From Fulvimarina endophytica (lineage in GTDB: Bacteria > Pseudomonadota > Alphaproteobacteria > Rhizobiales > Rhizobiaceae): a DNA stretch of 64,000 nt. A model generated the notes under the pieces. The model was not told the DNA's origin and did no database searches. It saw only the letters and a list, made by a program, of their open reading frames with translations. The translations under genes were made by a program, and so were the position numbers. The DNA lies in assembly GCF_003403015.1 (NCBI RefSeq), contig NZ_QURL01000002.1, positions 620,001 to 684,000 of the forward strand. Direction: 5' to 3'. This document shows, piece by piece, positions 30,477-39,550 of this stretch (position 1 is the stretch's first letter; every line of letters begins with the position of its first letter).

Positions 30477-30775
30477 GCCAGGCCTCGATGCCGACCTCGC
30501 TCCGCCGCAGGGGCACCAACGGGCGGGACATGCAATCGGGCTGAGGTTATGGGCCGCAGTTCGAGAGGAGATGAGCTGAGACCGATGCGCTCGATCTCCT
30601 GCGCTGTTCGTCGCAGAAATGTTTCGCGCGTTTTGGATATGCGACGGGCGCGTTCTCGGACCATATCGACCGATCCGACGTCATTCGGGCTTCAATGCCC
30701 TCCCATGCCGCCATTGCAGGATCGCTGCGCATGAACGCCGCCCGGAACGAAGACCGTGCGGCGCCGGGGCGGGCA

Positions 30776-31708
30776 TCAGTCGAAGAGGCTCGAGACCGAT
30801 TCTTCGGATGCGGTGCGCGCGATCGCCTCGCCGAGGAGGTTCGCGGTCGTCACGATGCGGATATTGTCCGTCTCACGGATCGCCTTGGTGGGCTCGATCG
30901 AGTCGGTGATCACCAGTTCCTGAAGATTGGAGGCTGCGATACGCGCGGCGGCACCGCCCGACAGGACGCCATGGGTGATGTAGGCCGATGCGCTGTTCGC
31001 GCCGTGATCGACGAGCGCGGCCGCCGCGTTGCAGAGCGTGCCGCCGGAATCGATGATGTCGTCGATGAGGATGCAGTTGCGCCCTTCCACATCGCCGATG
31101 ATGTTCATCACTTCCGATTCGCCCGGTCGCTCACGGCGCTTGTCGACGATCGCGAGCTGGGCGTCGAGACGCTTGGCGAGCGCGCGGGCGCGCACCACGC
31201 CGCCCACGTCTGGGGAGACGACGGTGAGATTGGCGAGTTCCTGATGCTCCTTGATGTCCCGGGCAAAGAGCGGAATGGCGAAGAGATTGTCGGTCGGGAT
31301 GTCGAAGAAGCCCTGGATCTGGCCTGCGTGCAGGTCGAGCGTCATCACGCGGTCGGCGCCGGCATGGGTAATGAGATTGGCGACGAGCTTGGCCGAGATC
31401 GGCGTTCGCCCGCCCGCCTTCCGGTCCTGCCGGGCATAGCCGAAATAGGGCAGCACCGCCGTGATGCGCCGCGCCGATGCGCGCCGCATCGCATCGGTCA
31501 TGATCAGGAGTTCCATGAGATGGTCGTTCGCCGGATAGGCGGTCGACTGGACGAGGAAGACATCCGCGCCGCGAACGTTCTCCTGGATCTCGACGAAGAT
31601 CTCCTGGTCGGCGAATCGGCGAACGAGCGCCTCGCCCATGGGCAGGTCGAGATATTTCGCTATCGCCTGCGTAAGCGAGCGATTGGAGTTGCCGCTGAAG
31701 ATCTTCAT
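30776..31708 (-). CDS. prs: Ribose-phosphate pyrophosphokinase
   Basis: Predicted 310-residue enzyme making PRPP from ribose 5-phosphate and ATP, the precursor for purines, pyrimidines, histidine and NAD. The PRPP loop is [14 protein letters not shown], the catalytic flexible loop [13 protein letters not shown] segment is FGYARQDRK, and [12 protein letters not shown] matches the family. The ATG fits the conserved start MKIFSGNSN. It belongs to the lgt-to-prs block read leftwards, although 168 bases separate it from the lipoprotein gene. About 300 bases downstream to maf are gene-free. Confidence 0.97.
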   Translation of the reverse strand: MKIFSGNSNRSLTQAIAKYLDLPMGEALVRRFADQEIFVEIQENVRGADVFLVQSTAYPANDHLMELLIMTDAMRRASARRITAVLPYFGYARQDRKAGGRTPISAKLVANLITHAGADRVMTLDLHAGQIQGFFDIPTDNLFAIPLFARDIKEHQELANLTVVSPDVGGVVRARALAKRLDAQLAIVDKRRERPGESEVMNIIGDVEGRNCILIDDIIDSGGTLCNAAAALVDHGANSASAYITHGVLSGGAAARIAASNLQELVITDSIEPTKAIRETDNIRIVTTANLLGEAIARTASEESVSSLFD

Positions 31709-31876
31709 CGCGTTCGTCCCTGTTCGGGCTGGTATACGGCGTTCGTCGAGCGCGAGGCGCGGTCGATCCTTGAAACGCTGGCTCATCGTCCCGGCGCTTT
31801 AGCAGCCTTCCGGGAAACTTCAACCCGGCATGGAGGAACTCCGGCGCTCACCGGATCGCCGGGGGTGGAGGGACTA

Positions 31877-32839
31877 TCAACCGGGGGTGGCCGGAAGCGT
31901 CCGGGCTTCCTGAAGGGTCTTGCGGGCGACCGCGTCGAGAACGGCGCGGTCGACGCCTGCCCATGCACCGCCCTGCGTGGTCGCGAACCGCTCCTGACCC
32001 TGAATGCGGTGGATGCGCTCGTCATTCTCGTCGAGCACGTCCCAGATGTAGACGAGGACCGAATCGCCTCCGTCCTCGAAGGCATCGAAATAGCCCTTCA
32101 GCCGGGTCGGGGCTCGACCGTCGCTGGAGGGCCGGATCGTGATCTGAGAGCGCGCCGCCTCCTCGGAGAGGGCCTGGGCGAGGAGGTTCGCCTGTTCGTT
32201 GGGCGCGCCGACGAGGGGCAGGAACTGCACTTCGGATGTCGTTTGCGAAAGGGCGGCGGTCTGGACGGCCGGCTGGGCGGGGGCGCTCGATGCGGCCGGT
32301 GGCGCCGTATAATCCGGCTGGCTCGGGGGCTCGTAGCCTGCGTCCGGGGAGCCGCCCGCATCCTGCGCGGGCGCCGGCGGCGCGCTCTCGTAAGGCGCGT
32401 TCGCACTGGAGGCCTGGCTGGATGGCGGCGCAAGAAGGGGGGCGGACTGGATCGAGCGAGCCGGGGATGCGGCCGGCGGGGTCGGGGGGAGCCCCGCGAC
32501 CTCTGTCGATGCCTGCTGCATGCCGCCGCCCTGCCACTGGCCTTGCGATTGCGGCTGGGGCTGCGGCTCGTAGCCGTCCGGCAGCCGCTCGATGGCCTGG
32601 GGCGGGTAGGGGGCGGCCAGGCCGCCATAGCCGCCGGAAACCTGGCTGGCGGTCGCGCTCGCCGTCACCGACGGCGAACCATAGACGCCGCCGCCGCTGC
32701 CCACGGATGCCGGCGGGATCGGGCCGACCCCGTCGAGGCCCATCGTCATGTCCGATCCCGTGCACCCGGCCAGCAGCCCCGGCGCGAGCGCGGCGCCCAG
32801 AAGGGCTGCCTTTCGCGATGTCGGTCGCAGTCGTGTCAA
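31877..32839 (-). CDS. Proline/alanine/serine/glutamine-rich lipoprotein of unknown function
   Basis: Predicted 320-residue exported protein. A TTG start with AGAGG upstream gives a standard signal peptide (TRLRPTSRKAALLGAALAPG) ending in lipobox LLAGC; a GTG 33 bases earlier is the alternative. Residues 30-200 are low complexity, with many Pro, Ala, Ser and Gln (for example PQPQPQSQGQWQGG). The last 110 residues look folded (QITIRPSSDGRAPTRLKGYFD, VLVYIWDVLDENDER, GVDRAVLDAVARKTL) and may be a small globular domain. I do not recognise the family. The position between prs and the M24 gene is one I recall in relatives. Confidence 0.75.
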   Translation of the reverse strand: MTRLRPTSRKAALLGAALAPGLLAGCTGSDMTMGLDGVGPIPPASVGSGGGVYGSPSVTASATASQVSGGYGGLAAPYPPQAIERLPDGYEPQPQPQSQGQWQGGGMQQASTEVAGLPPTPPAASPARSIQSAPLLAPPSSQASSANAPYESAPPAPAQDAGGSPDAGYEPPSQPDYTAPPAASSAPAQPAVQTAALSQTTSEVQFLPLVGAPNEQANLLAQALSEEAARSQITIRPSSDGRAPTRLKGYFDAFEDGGDSVLVYIWDVLDENDERIHRIQGQERFATTQGGAWAGVDRAVLDAVARKTLQEARTLPATPG

Positions 32840-33003
32840 GCCGAGGCCTCTTCGGTATCTCTTTGGGCGCACGCTCGAACAGATCGATGCGCACCCTCCG
32901 TGAACCGTGGCGCAAAAAACTTGACGTCGGATGAAGGCGGCAGGATCCCGCCCTCTTGCAAAGGCTAGACAGGGTTAACGAAAGCTTGGCTTCCGGCGGA
33001 TCG

Positions 33004-34158
33004 TCAGCCGCCGACGACTTCCAGATCGAGAGACAGCCGGGAGAAGGGTTCCGGCGCGCCATTGGTGGTGAGATAGGTGCGCCCGAGGGTCATTGCCGTG
33101 CCGCTCTCGGAATCCATGATGATCATATGGGCGAACAGCGTCATGTCCGGCTGGATTTCAGTCTGGTTGCCGGACATGAACATGGGCGCGTCCATCCAGG
33201 AGGGAGCATAGCGCGCGCCGAGGGAGTAGCCGCAGGCCGACAGCCGATGACGGGCGAGATCGTGCGCCTCCATGACCGCCGCATGGGCGTCGAAGACGTC
33301 GCCGAAGGTCTGGCCGGGCCGCATTGCCTTCTCCACGGCCTCGAGCGCCTCGACGGCGGCCGCATGCAGTTCGAGATGGCGTTCGCTCGGCTGGCCGAGA
33401 ATGATCGTCCGCATCAGAGCCGCGTGATATTGCGCCTTCACGCCGGCCCATTCGACCGTAAGCTGGTCGCTTTCTTTCAGCCGGCTTCGGCCCGACTTGT
33501 AGCGGCAGAGAAGCGCGTCGTCGCCCGAGCCGAGGATGAAGGGATTGGCCGGATAGTCGCCGCCGTTCTTCAGCACGCTGCCCTGAAGGGTGGCGAGAAG
33601 TTCGGCCTCGTCGGCACCGGGGCGCACCAGCGGCAGCATCTCCCGGTAGGCGTCGTCGGCAAGGCGGGCGGCCTCGCGGATCTGGGTGATCTCTGCGGGC
33701 GACTTCACGGCGCGCAGCATCGAGACCAGAAGGGACGCGTCCTTCAGGGAGGCGAACGAGCCGAGCCGCTCCTCCACCATCTTTCCGTTGGCGGCGGTCA
33801 GGCCATGGGTCTGCCACTCGACGCCGATCTTCGCGCCGAGAAGATCCATGTCTTCCAGAAGATCCCGCAGCTCGATGACCGGATCGGCCGAGCCGCGATC
33901 ACGCCAGACGACGATGTTCTCGATGGTCGAAGTGTGCCGGGCCTGCCTCAGATCGGCCGAACGGGTGAGAAGGCGCATCTCGCCCTCGCCCGTGAAGACC
34001 AGACACTGGAAGAAGCAGAAGCCGAACGTATCGTAGCCCGTGAGCCAGTACATGGATTCCTGCGAGAACAGCATGAGGGCATCGAGCTTCTCCTCCTTCA
34101 TGCGTTCGATCAGGCGCGCCTGACGGTTCTGGTACTCGTCCATGGAAAAATGCAGCAT
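33004..34158 (-). CDS. M24-fold (aminopeptidase P/creatinase-like) protein lacking metal ligands
   Basis: Predicted 384-residue cytoplasmic protein with a creatinase N-terminal domain (about 10-145) and a pita-bread domain (150-384). At positions where metallo-M24 enzymes have Asp, Asp, His, Glu, Glu, it has E235 (TVEWAG), A247 (YHAALMRT), no GHG histidine (CGYSLGARYAPSW instead) and an altered C-terminal site (LTTNGAPEPFS). The GYSLGxxYxPxW pattern resembles metal-independent members such as creatinase and ectoine hydrolase. No ectoine genes are adjacent, so the substrate is open. It follows pgeF with a 6-base gap on the same strand. Confidence 0.85.
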   Translation of the reverse strand: MLHFSMDEYQNRQARLIERMKEEKLDALMLFSQESMYWLTGYDTFGFCFFQCLVFTGEGEMRLLTRSADLRQARHTSTIENIVVWRDRGSADPVIELRDLLEDMDLLGAKIGVEWQTHGLTAANGKMVEERLGSFASLKDASLLVSMLRAVKSPAEITQIREAARLADDAYREMLPLVRPGADEAELLATLQGSVLKNGGDYPANPFILGSGDDALLCRYKSGRSRLKESDQLTVEWAGVKAQYHAALMRTIILGQPSERHLELHAAAVEALEAVEKAMRPGQTFGDVFDAHAAVMEAHDLARHRLSACGYSLGARYAPSWMDAPMFMSGNQTEIQPDMTLFAHMIIMDSESGTAMTLGRTYLTTNGAPEPFSRLSLDLEVVGG

Positions 34159-34164
34159 GAAGTT

Positions 34165-34926
34165 TCAGCCTCTGATCGCGATGGCCGAGAGCTGGCGCCC
34201 GTAATCGGCTTCACTGCGATGGGTTGTCCGGCGATACGAGTAGAACCGTTCGTCGCCATAGGTGCAAAGAGCGACGTCGTGCGCCGTAACGCCCGCCGCT
34301 GTCAGCCGGGACAGGATGAGCCCCGGCAGGTCGAACTGGAATTTTCCTTCAACGCGGCCGGCCTCGAAGAACCGGTCCCCATGCGGGCCGATGGCGGCGA
34401 GGATCTCGTCGCGCCGCTCGCCGCCGATCTCGTAACTGGCCTGGCTGATGGTCGGCCCGAGGACGGCGAGGATGCCGGCGCGGCGGGCGCCGAGGCTTTC
34501 CATCGCCTCGATGGTCGCCTCGATCACGCCGGTTACCGCGCCTTTCCAGCCCGAATGGGCCGCCCCGACCACGCCCGCCTCTTCGTCGGCAAAGAGGATC
34601 GGGCCGCAATCGGCGGTCACGATGCCGACCGCGAGACCGGGCTTGGCGGTCACGACCGCATCGGCCTTCGGCCGCTCCCCTTCGAACGGGCCGTCCGTCA
34701 CGACCGCGACCGGCGAATGGACCTGCCATGGGGTCGCCAGACGATCCGCCGGAAGGCCGAGGACCTCGAGAGCCGACGTCCGGTTCCGGATCACGGTCTC
34801 CCGATCGTCGCCGGAGCCGAGCCCCGCATTCAGCGAGGCGTAGATCCCCGCCGAATGGCCGCCGTTCCGGGTGAAGAACCCGTGCGCGACGGCCTCGCCG
34901 AAGGCTCCGCTCCTGATCACGTCCAT
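34165..34926 (-). CDS. pgeF: PgeF/YfiH family multicopper-like oxidoreductase (purine nucleoside-processing or peptidoglycan editing)
   Basis: Predicted 253-residue protein of the DUF152 family. Conserved metal-site motifs TADCGP and AHSGWKG are intact, with a third near SQASYEIG. The family has been assigned to peptidoglycan editing and to purine nucleoside phosphorylase/adenosine deaminase activity, so the name is provisional. The ATG follows a weak GGAAG. It sits between the SAM methyltransferase and the M24 gene in the conserved lgt-prs block. Confidence 0.88.
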   Translation of the reverse strand: MDVIRSGAFGEAVAHGFFTRNGGHSAGIYASLNAGLGSGDDRETVIRNRTSALEVLGLPADRLATPWQVHSPVAVVTDGPFEGERPKADAVVTAKPGLAVGIVTADCGPILFADEEAGVVGAAHSGWKGAVTGVIEATIEAMESLGARRAGILAVLGPTISQASYEIGGERRDEILAAIGPHGDRFFEAGRVEGKFQFDLPGLILSRLTAAGVTAHDVALCTYGDERFYSYRRTTHRSEADYGRQLSAIAIRG

Positions 34927-35005
34927 GTCGTTCAGCACTTCCGCGCCGCCTCGTGCCGTAAGTTCGATGGATGAAGAGTTAGGGTGATCGACAGGACGGG
35001 TGAAG

Positions 35006-36118
35006 TCAATCGCTCGTGACGGCGCCGAAAGGCGGTAGCGCGATCGGTCGCGAGGCGCATGCGAGAACCTTGAACAGCTCTCCCATATCCTCCTTGCCGC
35101 CACCGGCGAGACGCTGGACGCTTTGCCGAAGGCCGTTGCGGCCGGCCTCGTCGAGCGGGCCTCCGAGACTGCCTGCCCGTTCCAGAAGCCCCATGTCCAG
35201 AAGGAAGCGGCCCTGGGTGACGATCGGCGCGACTTCGAGACCCGTGGCGGAGAAACAGGCCGAGAGCCTCTCGAAGTCCACATGGCTCGTGAGATCCGCC
35301 TCGCCGGGCGCCTCGAGCACCGGCACGTAACGGTGATTTGCGATCGCCTGAAGGCTGTCGCCGAGCGCCGAGCGAGCGTGACCATAATCGATGAAGAGGC
35401 CCGCGCCCCCGTGGGCGACGAGGCGGCGACCGATCTCGGCGGCGAGATTGTCGCGTGCCGGCGAGACTTCCGCGATCGTACCGGGGCGCAGGGACTGCGG
35501 CGGGACCGAAGCCATCCAGCCGGGGAGGGCGCCGAGTTCCGGGCCATGGCCGAAGGCGAGACGCCCCTCGGCATCGACCTCGACCACGCGCTCGTGCCAG
35601 CGGCCCTCGTGAACCACGGCCTGCCGGATGGCGAGCGCATCGAACAGCTCGTTGCCGACGAGGATCGTCGGCAGGTCCTCGAGTTCGCCGATATGCCTGA
35701 CGCGACGGATCGGCAGGTCGAAGGGTTCGAGCTTCGTCGCCTGGACGGCCGCGAGACGCTCGCTCACCTCCACGAGCCGGATGCGGGCGGCCGAAAGGCA
35801 GGCGGGCGCCGCCTGGCGCAGGGTGCGCAGGATATCCGCCATCAGCGTGCCGCGACCGGGACCGATCTCGGCGAGAAGGAACGGCGATGGTCGCCCGAGG
35901 GCGGTCCAGGCGCCCGCGATCCACGCGCCGATCAGTTCGCCGAACATCTGGCTGATCTCGGGCGCCGTCGTGAAATCGCCGGCCCGGCCGAACGGCTCGC
36001 GCGAGACGTAGTAGCCGTGCTCGCGATCGTAGAGCGCGATGGTCCAGAACCGCTCGACGGATATCGGCCCGCGAGCCGCGATCTCCCGGGCGATCTGCGC
36101 TTCGAGCGGAGAGGTCAC
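35006..36118 (-). CDS. MidA/NDUFAF7-family SAM-dependent methyltransferase (DUF185)
   Basis: Predicted 370-residue methyltransferase. The SAM site is LLAEIGPGRGTLMADIL, with LVEVSERLAAVQ and GNELFDALAIRQ after it, all typical of MidA. The mitochondrial relative NDUFAF7 methylates an arginine of complex I subunit NDUFS2; the bacterial target is not proven. The GTG start overlaps the lgt stop (GTGA), so translation is coupled to lgt. This explains the absence of a separate ribosome site. Confidence 0.9.
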   Translation of the reverse strand: MTSPLEAQIAREIAARGPISVERFWTIALYDREHGYYVSREPFGRAGDFTTAPEISQMFGELIGAWIAGAWTALGRPSPFLLAEIGPGRGTLMADILRTLRQAAPACLSAARIRLVEVSERLAAVQATKLEPFDLPIRRVRHIGELEDLPTILVGNELFDALAIRQAVVHEGRWHERVVEVDAEGRLAFGHGPELGALPGWMASVPPQSLRPGTIAEVSPARDNLAAEIGRRLVAHGGAGLFIDYGHARSALGDSLQAIANHRYVPVLEAPGEADLTSHVDFERLSACFSATGLEVAPIVTQGRFLLDMGLLERAGSLGGPLDEAGRNGLRQSVQRLAGGGKEDMGELFKVLACASRPIALPPFGAVTSD

Positions 36119-37008
36119 GCGGTCTTCGCGTCCTCTTCCGCCTTGGCGCGCTTTGCGATGATGCGCGGATCGCTCGCATGGGAATGGTATCTGGCAAAGC
36201 CCATGCCCCACAGTCCGACGATCAGCATGGGGATCGACAGGACCATGCCCATGGTGAGCCAGCCGCCATAGAGATAGCCGAGCTGGACGTCGGGCATGCG
36301 GAAGAACTCCACGAAGATGCGCGCGGCGCCATAGCCGAAGAGGAAAAGGCCGCCGACGAAGCGCGGGCGCTTGAACATGCCGAAGCGATGGGTGGCGATG
36401 CGCAGGATGATGAAGAGGAGGATGCCTTCGAGCGCCGCCTCGTAGAGCTGGCTCGGATGGCGCGGGTCGGGACCGGCGCCCGGAAAGACCATGGCCCAGG
36501 GCACGTCGGTCGGAGCGCCCCAGAGCTCGGCATTGATGAAGTTGGCGATGCGTCCGAAGAACAGGCCGAAGGGAACGCAGGCCGAGGCGATGTCGAGCAT
36601 GCTCCAGACCGGCACCTTGTACATGCGGCAGAAGATGAAGATCGCGACGACCACGCCGATCAGTCCGCCATGGAAGGACATTCCGCCTTCCCAGACCCGG
36701 AAGATCGCCAGCGGATCGGCGAGATAGCGGTCGAAATCGTAGAAGAGGACCGATCCAAGCCGTCCGCCGAGCACGATGCCGAGGGTGATGTAGAGAACGA
36801 AGTCGTCCGCTTCCGTCTTCGTCAGCGGCGAGACGCGATCGGGCCACAGATTGGGATTGCCCGCGATGCTGCGGCCGTAGAGCCATCCGCACAGAATGCC
36901 CGCGACATAAGCGAGGCCGTACCATCTGAGCTGGAGAAATCCGAGATCGAGAAAGACCGGATCGATGTTCGGGTAGGCGAGTACGCCGAAGGTGGAGAAG
37001 GTGATCAT
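36115..37008 (-). CDS. lgt: Prolipoprotein diacylglyceryl transferase
   Basis: Predicted 297-residue inner-membrane enzyme with seven helices. It transfers diacylglycerol from phosphatidylglycerol to the lipobox cysteine of preprolipoproteins. The motifs FHGGLIG, GRIANFINAELWG (the Lgt signature), RHPSQLYEA and RIFVEFFR are all present. The ATG at MITFSTFGVLAYPNIDPV fits the family. It heads a minus-strand block with the MidA-type methyltransferase, pgeF and the M24 gene. It is divergent from ubiK. Confidence 0.97.
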   Translation of the reverse strand: MITFSTFGVLAYPNIDPVFLDLGFLQLRWYGLAYVAGILCGWLYGRSIAGNPNLWPDRVSPLTKTEADDFVLYITLGIVLGGRLGSVLFYDFDRYLADPLAIFRVWEGGMSFHGGLIGVVVAIFIFCRMYKVPVWSMLDIASACVPFGLFFGRIANFINAELWGAPTDVPWAMVFPGAGPDPRHPSQLYEAALEGILLFIILRIATHRFGMFKRPRFVGGLFLFGYGAARIFVEFFRMPDVQLGYLYGGWLTMGMVLSIPMLIVGLWGMGFARYHSHASDPRIIAKRAKAEEDAKTA

Positions 37009-37275
37009 GGGTTGGTCCAGGTTCCAGACATCGCGCGGCGCCTGCGAGACCCACCGAGCGTTCGTCAGGGGTTTGGCCGGGGCATGCGGCAGGGTCAAGG
37101 CCGTCGCCGCCGCGCGGCGGGACCGGGGGCGCGAAACCACCCGCCCGGCGGCACTCTCCGCGTCCCGGCATCCGGAATTCGCGCGATCGGCCCGCCGAGG
37201 CATTGCCGCTCGGCGCCCGCGTCTCTACCTCAAGCCCTGACGACGACCGTGGACGAACATGAAGGATCCCGACCC

Positions 37276-37542
37276 ATGCGCAGCAATCAAGGCCCCAACC
37301 GCATCCTCGACGAGTTCGCGCGCGTGATGACCGACGCTGCCGGCGCAGCGCAGGGGGCGCGCCGCGAAGCCGAAACCTTCTTCCGCTCCCAGGGCGAGCG
37401 TCTGATGAGCCAGATGGACGTGGTCCAGCGCGAGGAATTCGAAGCCGTTCGAGAGATGGCCGTGCGGGCGCGCACCGAGAACGAGGCGCTGAAGGCGCGT
37501 ATCGCGAAGCTCGAGGAGAAGCTCGGCGGAGATGTCTCGTAG
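37276..37542 (+). CDS. ubiK: UbiK-type accessory protein (BMFP domain)
   Basis: Predicted 88-residue helical protein. The sequence from MRSNQGPNRILDEFARVMTD to the coiled-coil end (REEFEAVREMAVRARTENEAL) matches the BMFP/YqiC family, whose enterobacterial member UbiK assists ubiquinone biosynthesis by binding UbiJ. The role in alphaproteobacteria is inferred. It is divergent from lgt with a 267-base gap. Confidence 0.88.
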   Translation: MRSNQGPNRILDEFARVMTDAAGAAQGARREAETFFRSQGERLMSQMDVVQREEFEAVREMAVRARTENEALKARIAKLEEKLGGDVS

Positions 37543-37824
37543 GCCCCGGACGGGTCGAGACGAAGTTATCCACAAGCTTTTCACAAGGCGGGCACACCCG
37601 CCGATCCTCGCGCAAGCCCTGCGGTGATTCGGGTTGAGCCCCTCCGGCAAGCCGTTCGACCATCGCGGCTTCCAGAGAAATGTGAAAAAACGATTACGGC
37701 CCTTAAGCGCCGGACTCCTCGTCTGTATGCTGATTTTCGAAGGTGATTCGCCGTAGGCGGCGGCGGTCACCGGGGCTTCGTCCGCAAGGGGCGAGGCCGG
37801 ATGCGGCACACGAGGACACAACAC

Positions 37825-38328
37825 ATGAATCTGGCACATGAAGGCGGGAGTCTGCGGCAGGCTCACCCGGTGGACACCATCGAATGGGTCGCGGCGGCCC
37901 ATGACTGGACGTTCGAGCGGTCCTGCGAGGACGAGCTCGCGATGAACGTCAAGGGCATCTGGACGGACTACGCGGTCTCCTTTTCCTGGATCGCCAGCCT
38001 CGAAGCCCTGCATCTGGGCTGTGCGTTCGACCTCAAGGTCCCGCCCCATCGCCGCGACGAGATCGGCCGGCTAATCGCGCTCATCAACGAAAAGCTGGTG
38101 GTCGGCCATTTCGGGTTCTGGGATGCCGAAGGTGCGGTGATCCATCGCAATTCGCTTCTCCTGGCCGGCGGCGTCGAGGCGACGGGCGCGCAGGCCGAGG
38201 CCATGCTTTCGTCCGCGATCGACCAGTGCGAACGCTTCTATCAGGCCTTCCAGTTCGTCGTCTGGGCGGACAAGTCCGCCAAGGACGCGCTGAAGGTCGC
38301 CATGTTCGACACCGTCGGGCAGGCCTGA
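37825..38328 (+). CDS. YbjN-domain protein
   Basis: Predicted 167-residue cytoplasmic protein with one YbjN domain, a type III secretion chaperone-like fold. The segment HPVDTIEWVAAAHDWTFER and the end QFVVWADKSAKDALKVAMFDTVG are typical of the Rhizobiales version. E. coli YbjN affects motility, stress and envelope phenotypes; function here is unknown. I choose the ATG with GAGGA upstream; an ATG 24 bases earlier is possible. proC follows after 4 bases, so the pair form an operon. Confidence 0.85.
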   Translation: MNLAHEGGSLRQAHPVDTIEWVAAAHDWTFERSCEDELAMNVKGIWTDYAVSFSWIASLEALHLGCAFDLKVPPHRRDEIGRLIALINEKLVVGHFGFWDAEGAVIHRNSLLLAGGVEATGAQAEAMLSSAIDQCERFYQAFQFVVWADKSAKDALKVAMFDTVGQA

Positions 38329-38332
38329 TCCG

Positions 38333-39154
38333 ATGGAATTCGACGGCAAGCGGGTTCTCGTTCTGGGCGGCGGCAATATGGGCTGCGCCCTGATGGGCGG
38401 CTGGCTCGATGCCGGTCTTAAGCCCGGGTCGCTCGCCGTCGTCGATCCCCATCGAGGGGATGCGCTCTCGGCGCTGATCGAAGGCCATGGCATTCGCCAC
38501 GAGACCCATCTGCCGGCGGACACCTCGCCGGATGTGGTTCTCGTCGCGGTCAAGCCGCAGATGATGGCCGAGGTGCTGCCATCGCTCGCGCCGGTTCTTG
38601 GCGAGGAGACGCTGGTCGTCTCGATCGCGGCCGGAACGACGGCCGCGTTCCTTGCCCGGCATCTCGGCGAAAAGCCGATCGTGCGGGCGATGCCGAATAC
38701 GCCCTCCCTGATCGGGCGCGGAATCACGGGTGCGTTTGCGACGGACCGTGTCTCCGCTGGACAGAAGGCCGTCGCCGACGCGCTTCTTTCGGCGTCGGGT
38801 CCCGTCGAATGGGTCGAGAGCGAGGACCTGATCGATGCCGTCACGGGCGTTTCGGGCAGCGGGCCTGCCTACGTCTTCCATCTCGCCGAATGCCTGGCGA
38901 AGGCTGGTGAGGCGGCGGGACTTCCGGCCGATCTCGCCATGCGGCTCGCGCGCCATACGGTGGCCGGGGCCGGCGAACTCATGATCCGCTCGGATGAGAC
39001 GCCCGCAAAGCTGCGCCAGAACGTGACGTCGCCCAAGGGCACGACGGAAGCCGGTCTCAAGGTTCTCATGGACGAGCGCGACGGCCTGCCGCCTCTCGTT
39101 ACGAAGACGGTGCTGGCGGCCCGCGACCGGGCCGTGGCGCTGTCCAAGGACTGA
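38333..39154 (+). CDS. proC: Pyrroline-5-carboxylate reductase
   Basis: Predicted 273-residue enzyme for the last step of proline synthesis. The N-terminus VLVLGGGNMGCALMGGW is the NADP-binding fold, VRAMPNTPSLIGRG and the C-terminal SGSGPAYVFHLAECL and TSPKGTTEAGL are the substrate-binding helices of ProC. It lies 4 bases after the YbjN gene and 39 before the CsaA-like gene, so the three are probably one transcript. Confidence 0.97.
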   Translation: MEFDGKRVLVLGGGNMGCALMGGWLDAGLKPGSLAVVDPHRGDALSALIEGHGIRHETHLPADTSPDVVLVAVKPQMMAEVLPSLAPVLGEETLVVSIAAGTTAAFLARHLGEKPIVRAMPNTPSLIGRGITGAFATDRVSAGQKAVADALLSASGPVEWVESEDLIDAVTGVSGSGPAYVFHLAECLAKAGEAAGLPADLAMRLARHTVAGAGELMIRSDETPAKLRQNVTSPKGTTEAGLKVLMDERDGLPPLVTKTVLAARDRAVALSKD

Positions 39155-39193
39155 TCTGCGGACGGCGGTGAAGCAAGGCGGGGTATTGCGCGA

Positions 39194-39550
39194 ATGGCTG
39201 AGCAAGAGATGAGCGAAACGATCGGTTTCGACGACTTCCTGAAGGTCGATATCCGTGTCGGCACTATCGTCGAGGCGGAGGCCTTTCCCGAGGCACGTAA
39301 GCCCGCCATCAAGCTGAAGATCGACTTCGGCGCGCCTCTGGGCATCAAGAAGTCGTCCGCGCAGATCACAAGGCATTACGCGCCCGCCGATCTCACCGGC
39401 CAGCAGGTTCTGGCGGTGGTGAATTTCCCGCCACGCCAGATCGGGCCGTTCATGTCGGAGGTCCTGACGCTCGGCATTCCGGACGCGGACGGGGAGGTGG
39501 TGCTGATCCGCCCCGATCTCAGCGTGCCGAAGGGCGGCCGCCTCTACTGA
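39194..39550 (+). CDS. CsaA-like tRNA-binding domain protein
   Basis: Predicted 118-residue OB-fold protein of the EMAP/Trbp111 type, with the motif DIRVGTI and GFPPRQIGPFMSEVL-like end (NFPPRQIGPFMSEVL). Stand-alone members (CsaA) bind tRNA and have been called secretion chaperones. A start five codons later (39209) is possible. It ends 7 bases inside the convergent MarR gene. Confidence 0.9.
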   Translation: MAEQEMSETIGFDDFLKVDIRVGTIVEAEAFPEARKPAIKLKIDFGAPLGIKKSSAQITRHYAPADLTGQQVLAVVNFPPRQIGPFMSEVLTLGIPDADGEVVLIRPDLSVPKGGRLY

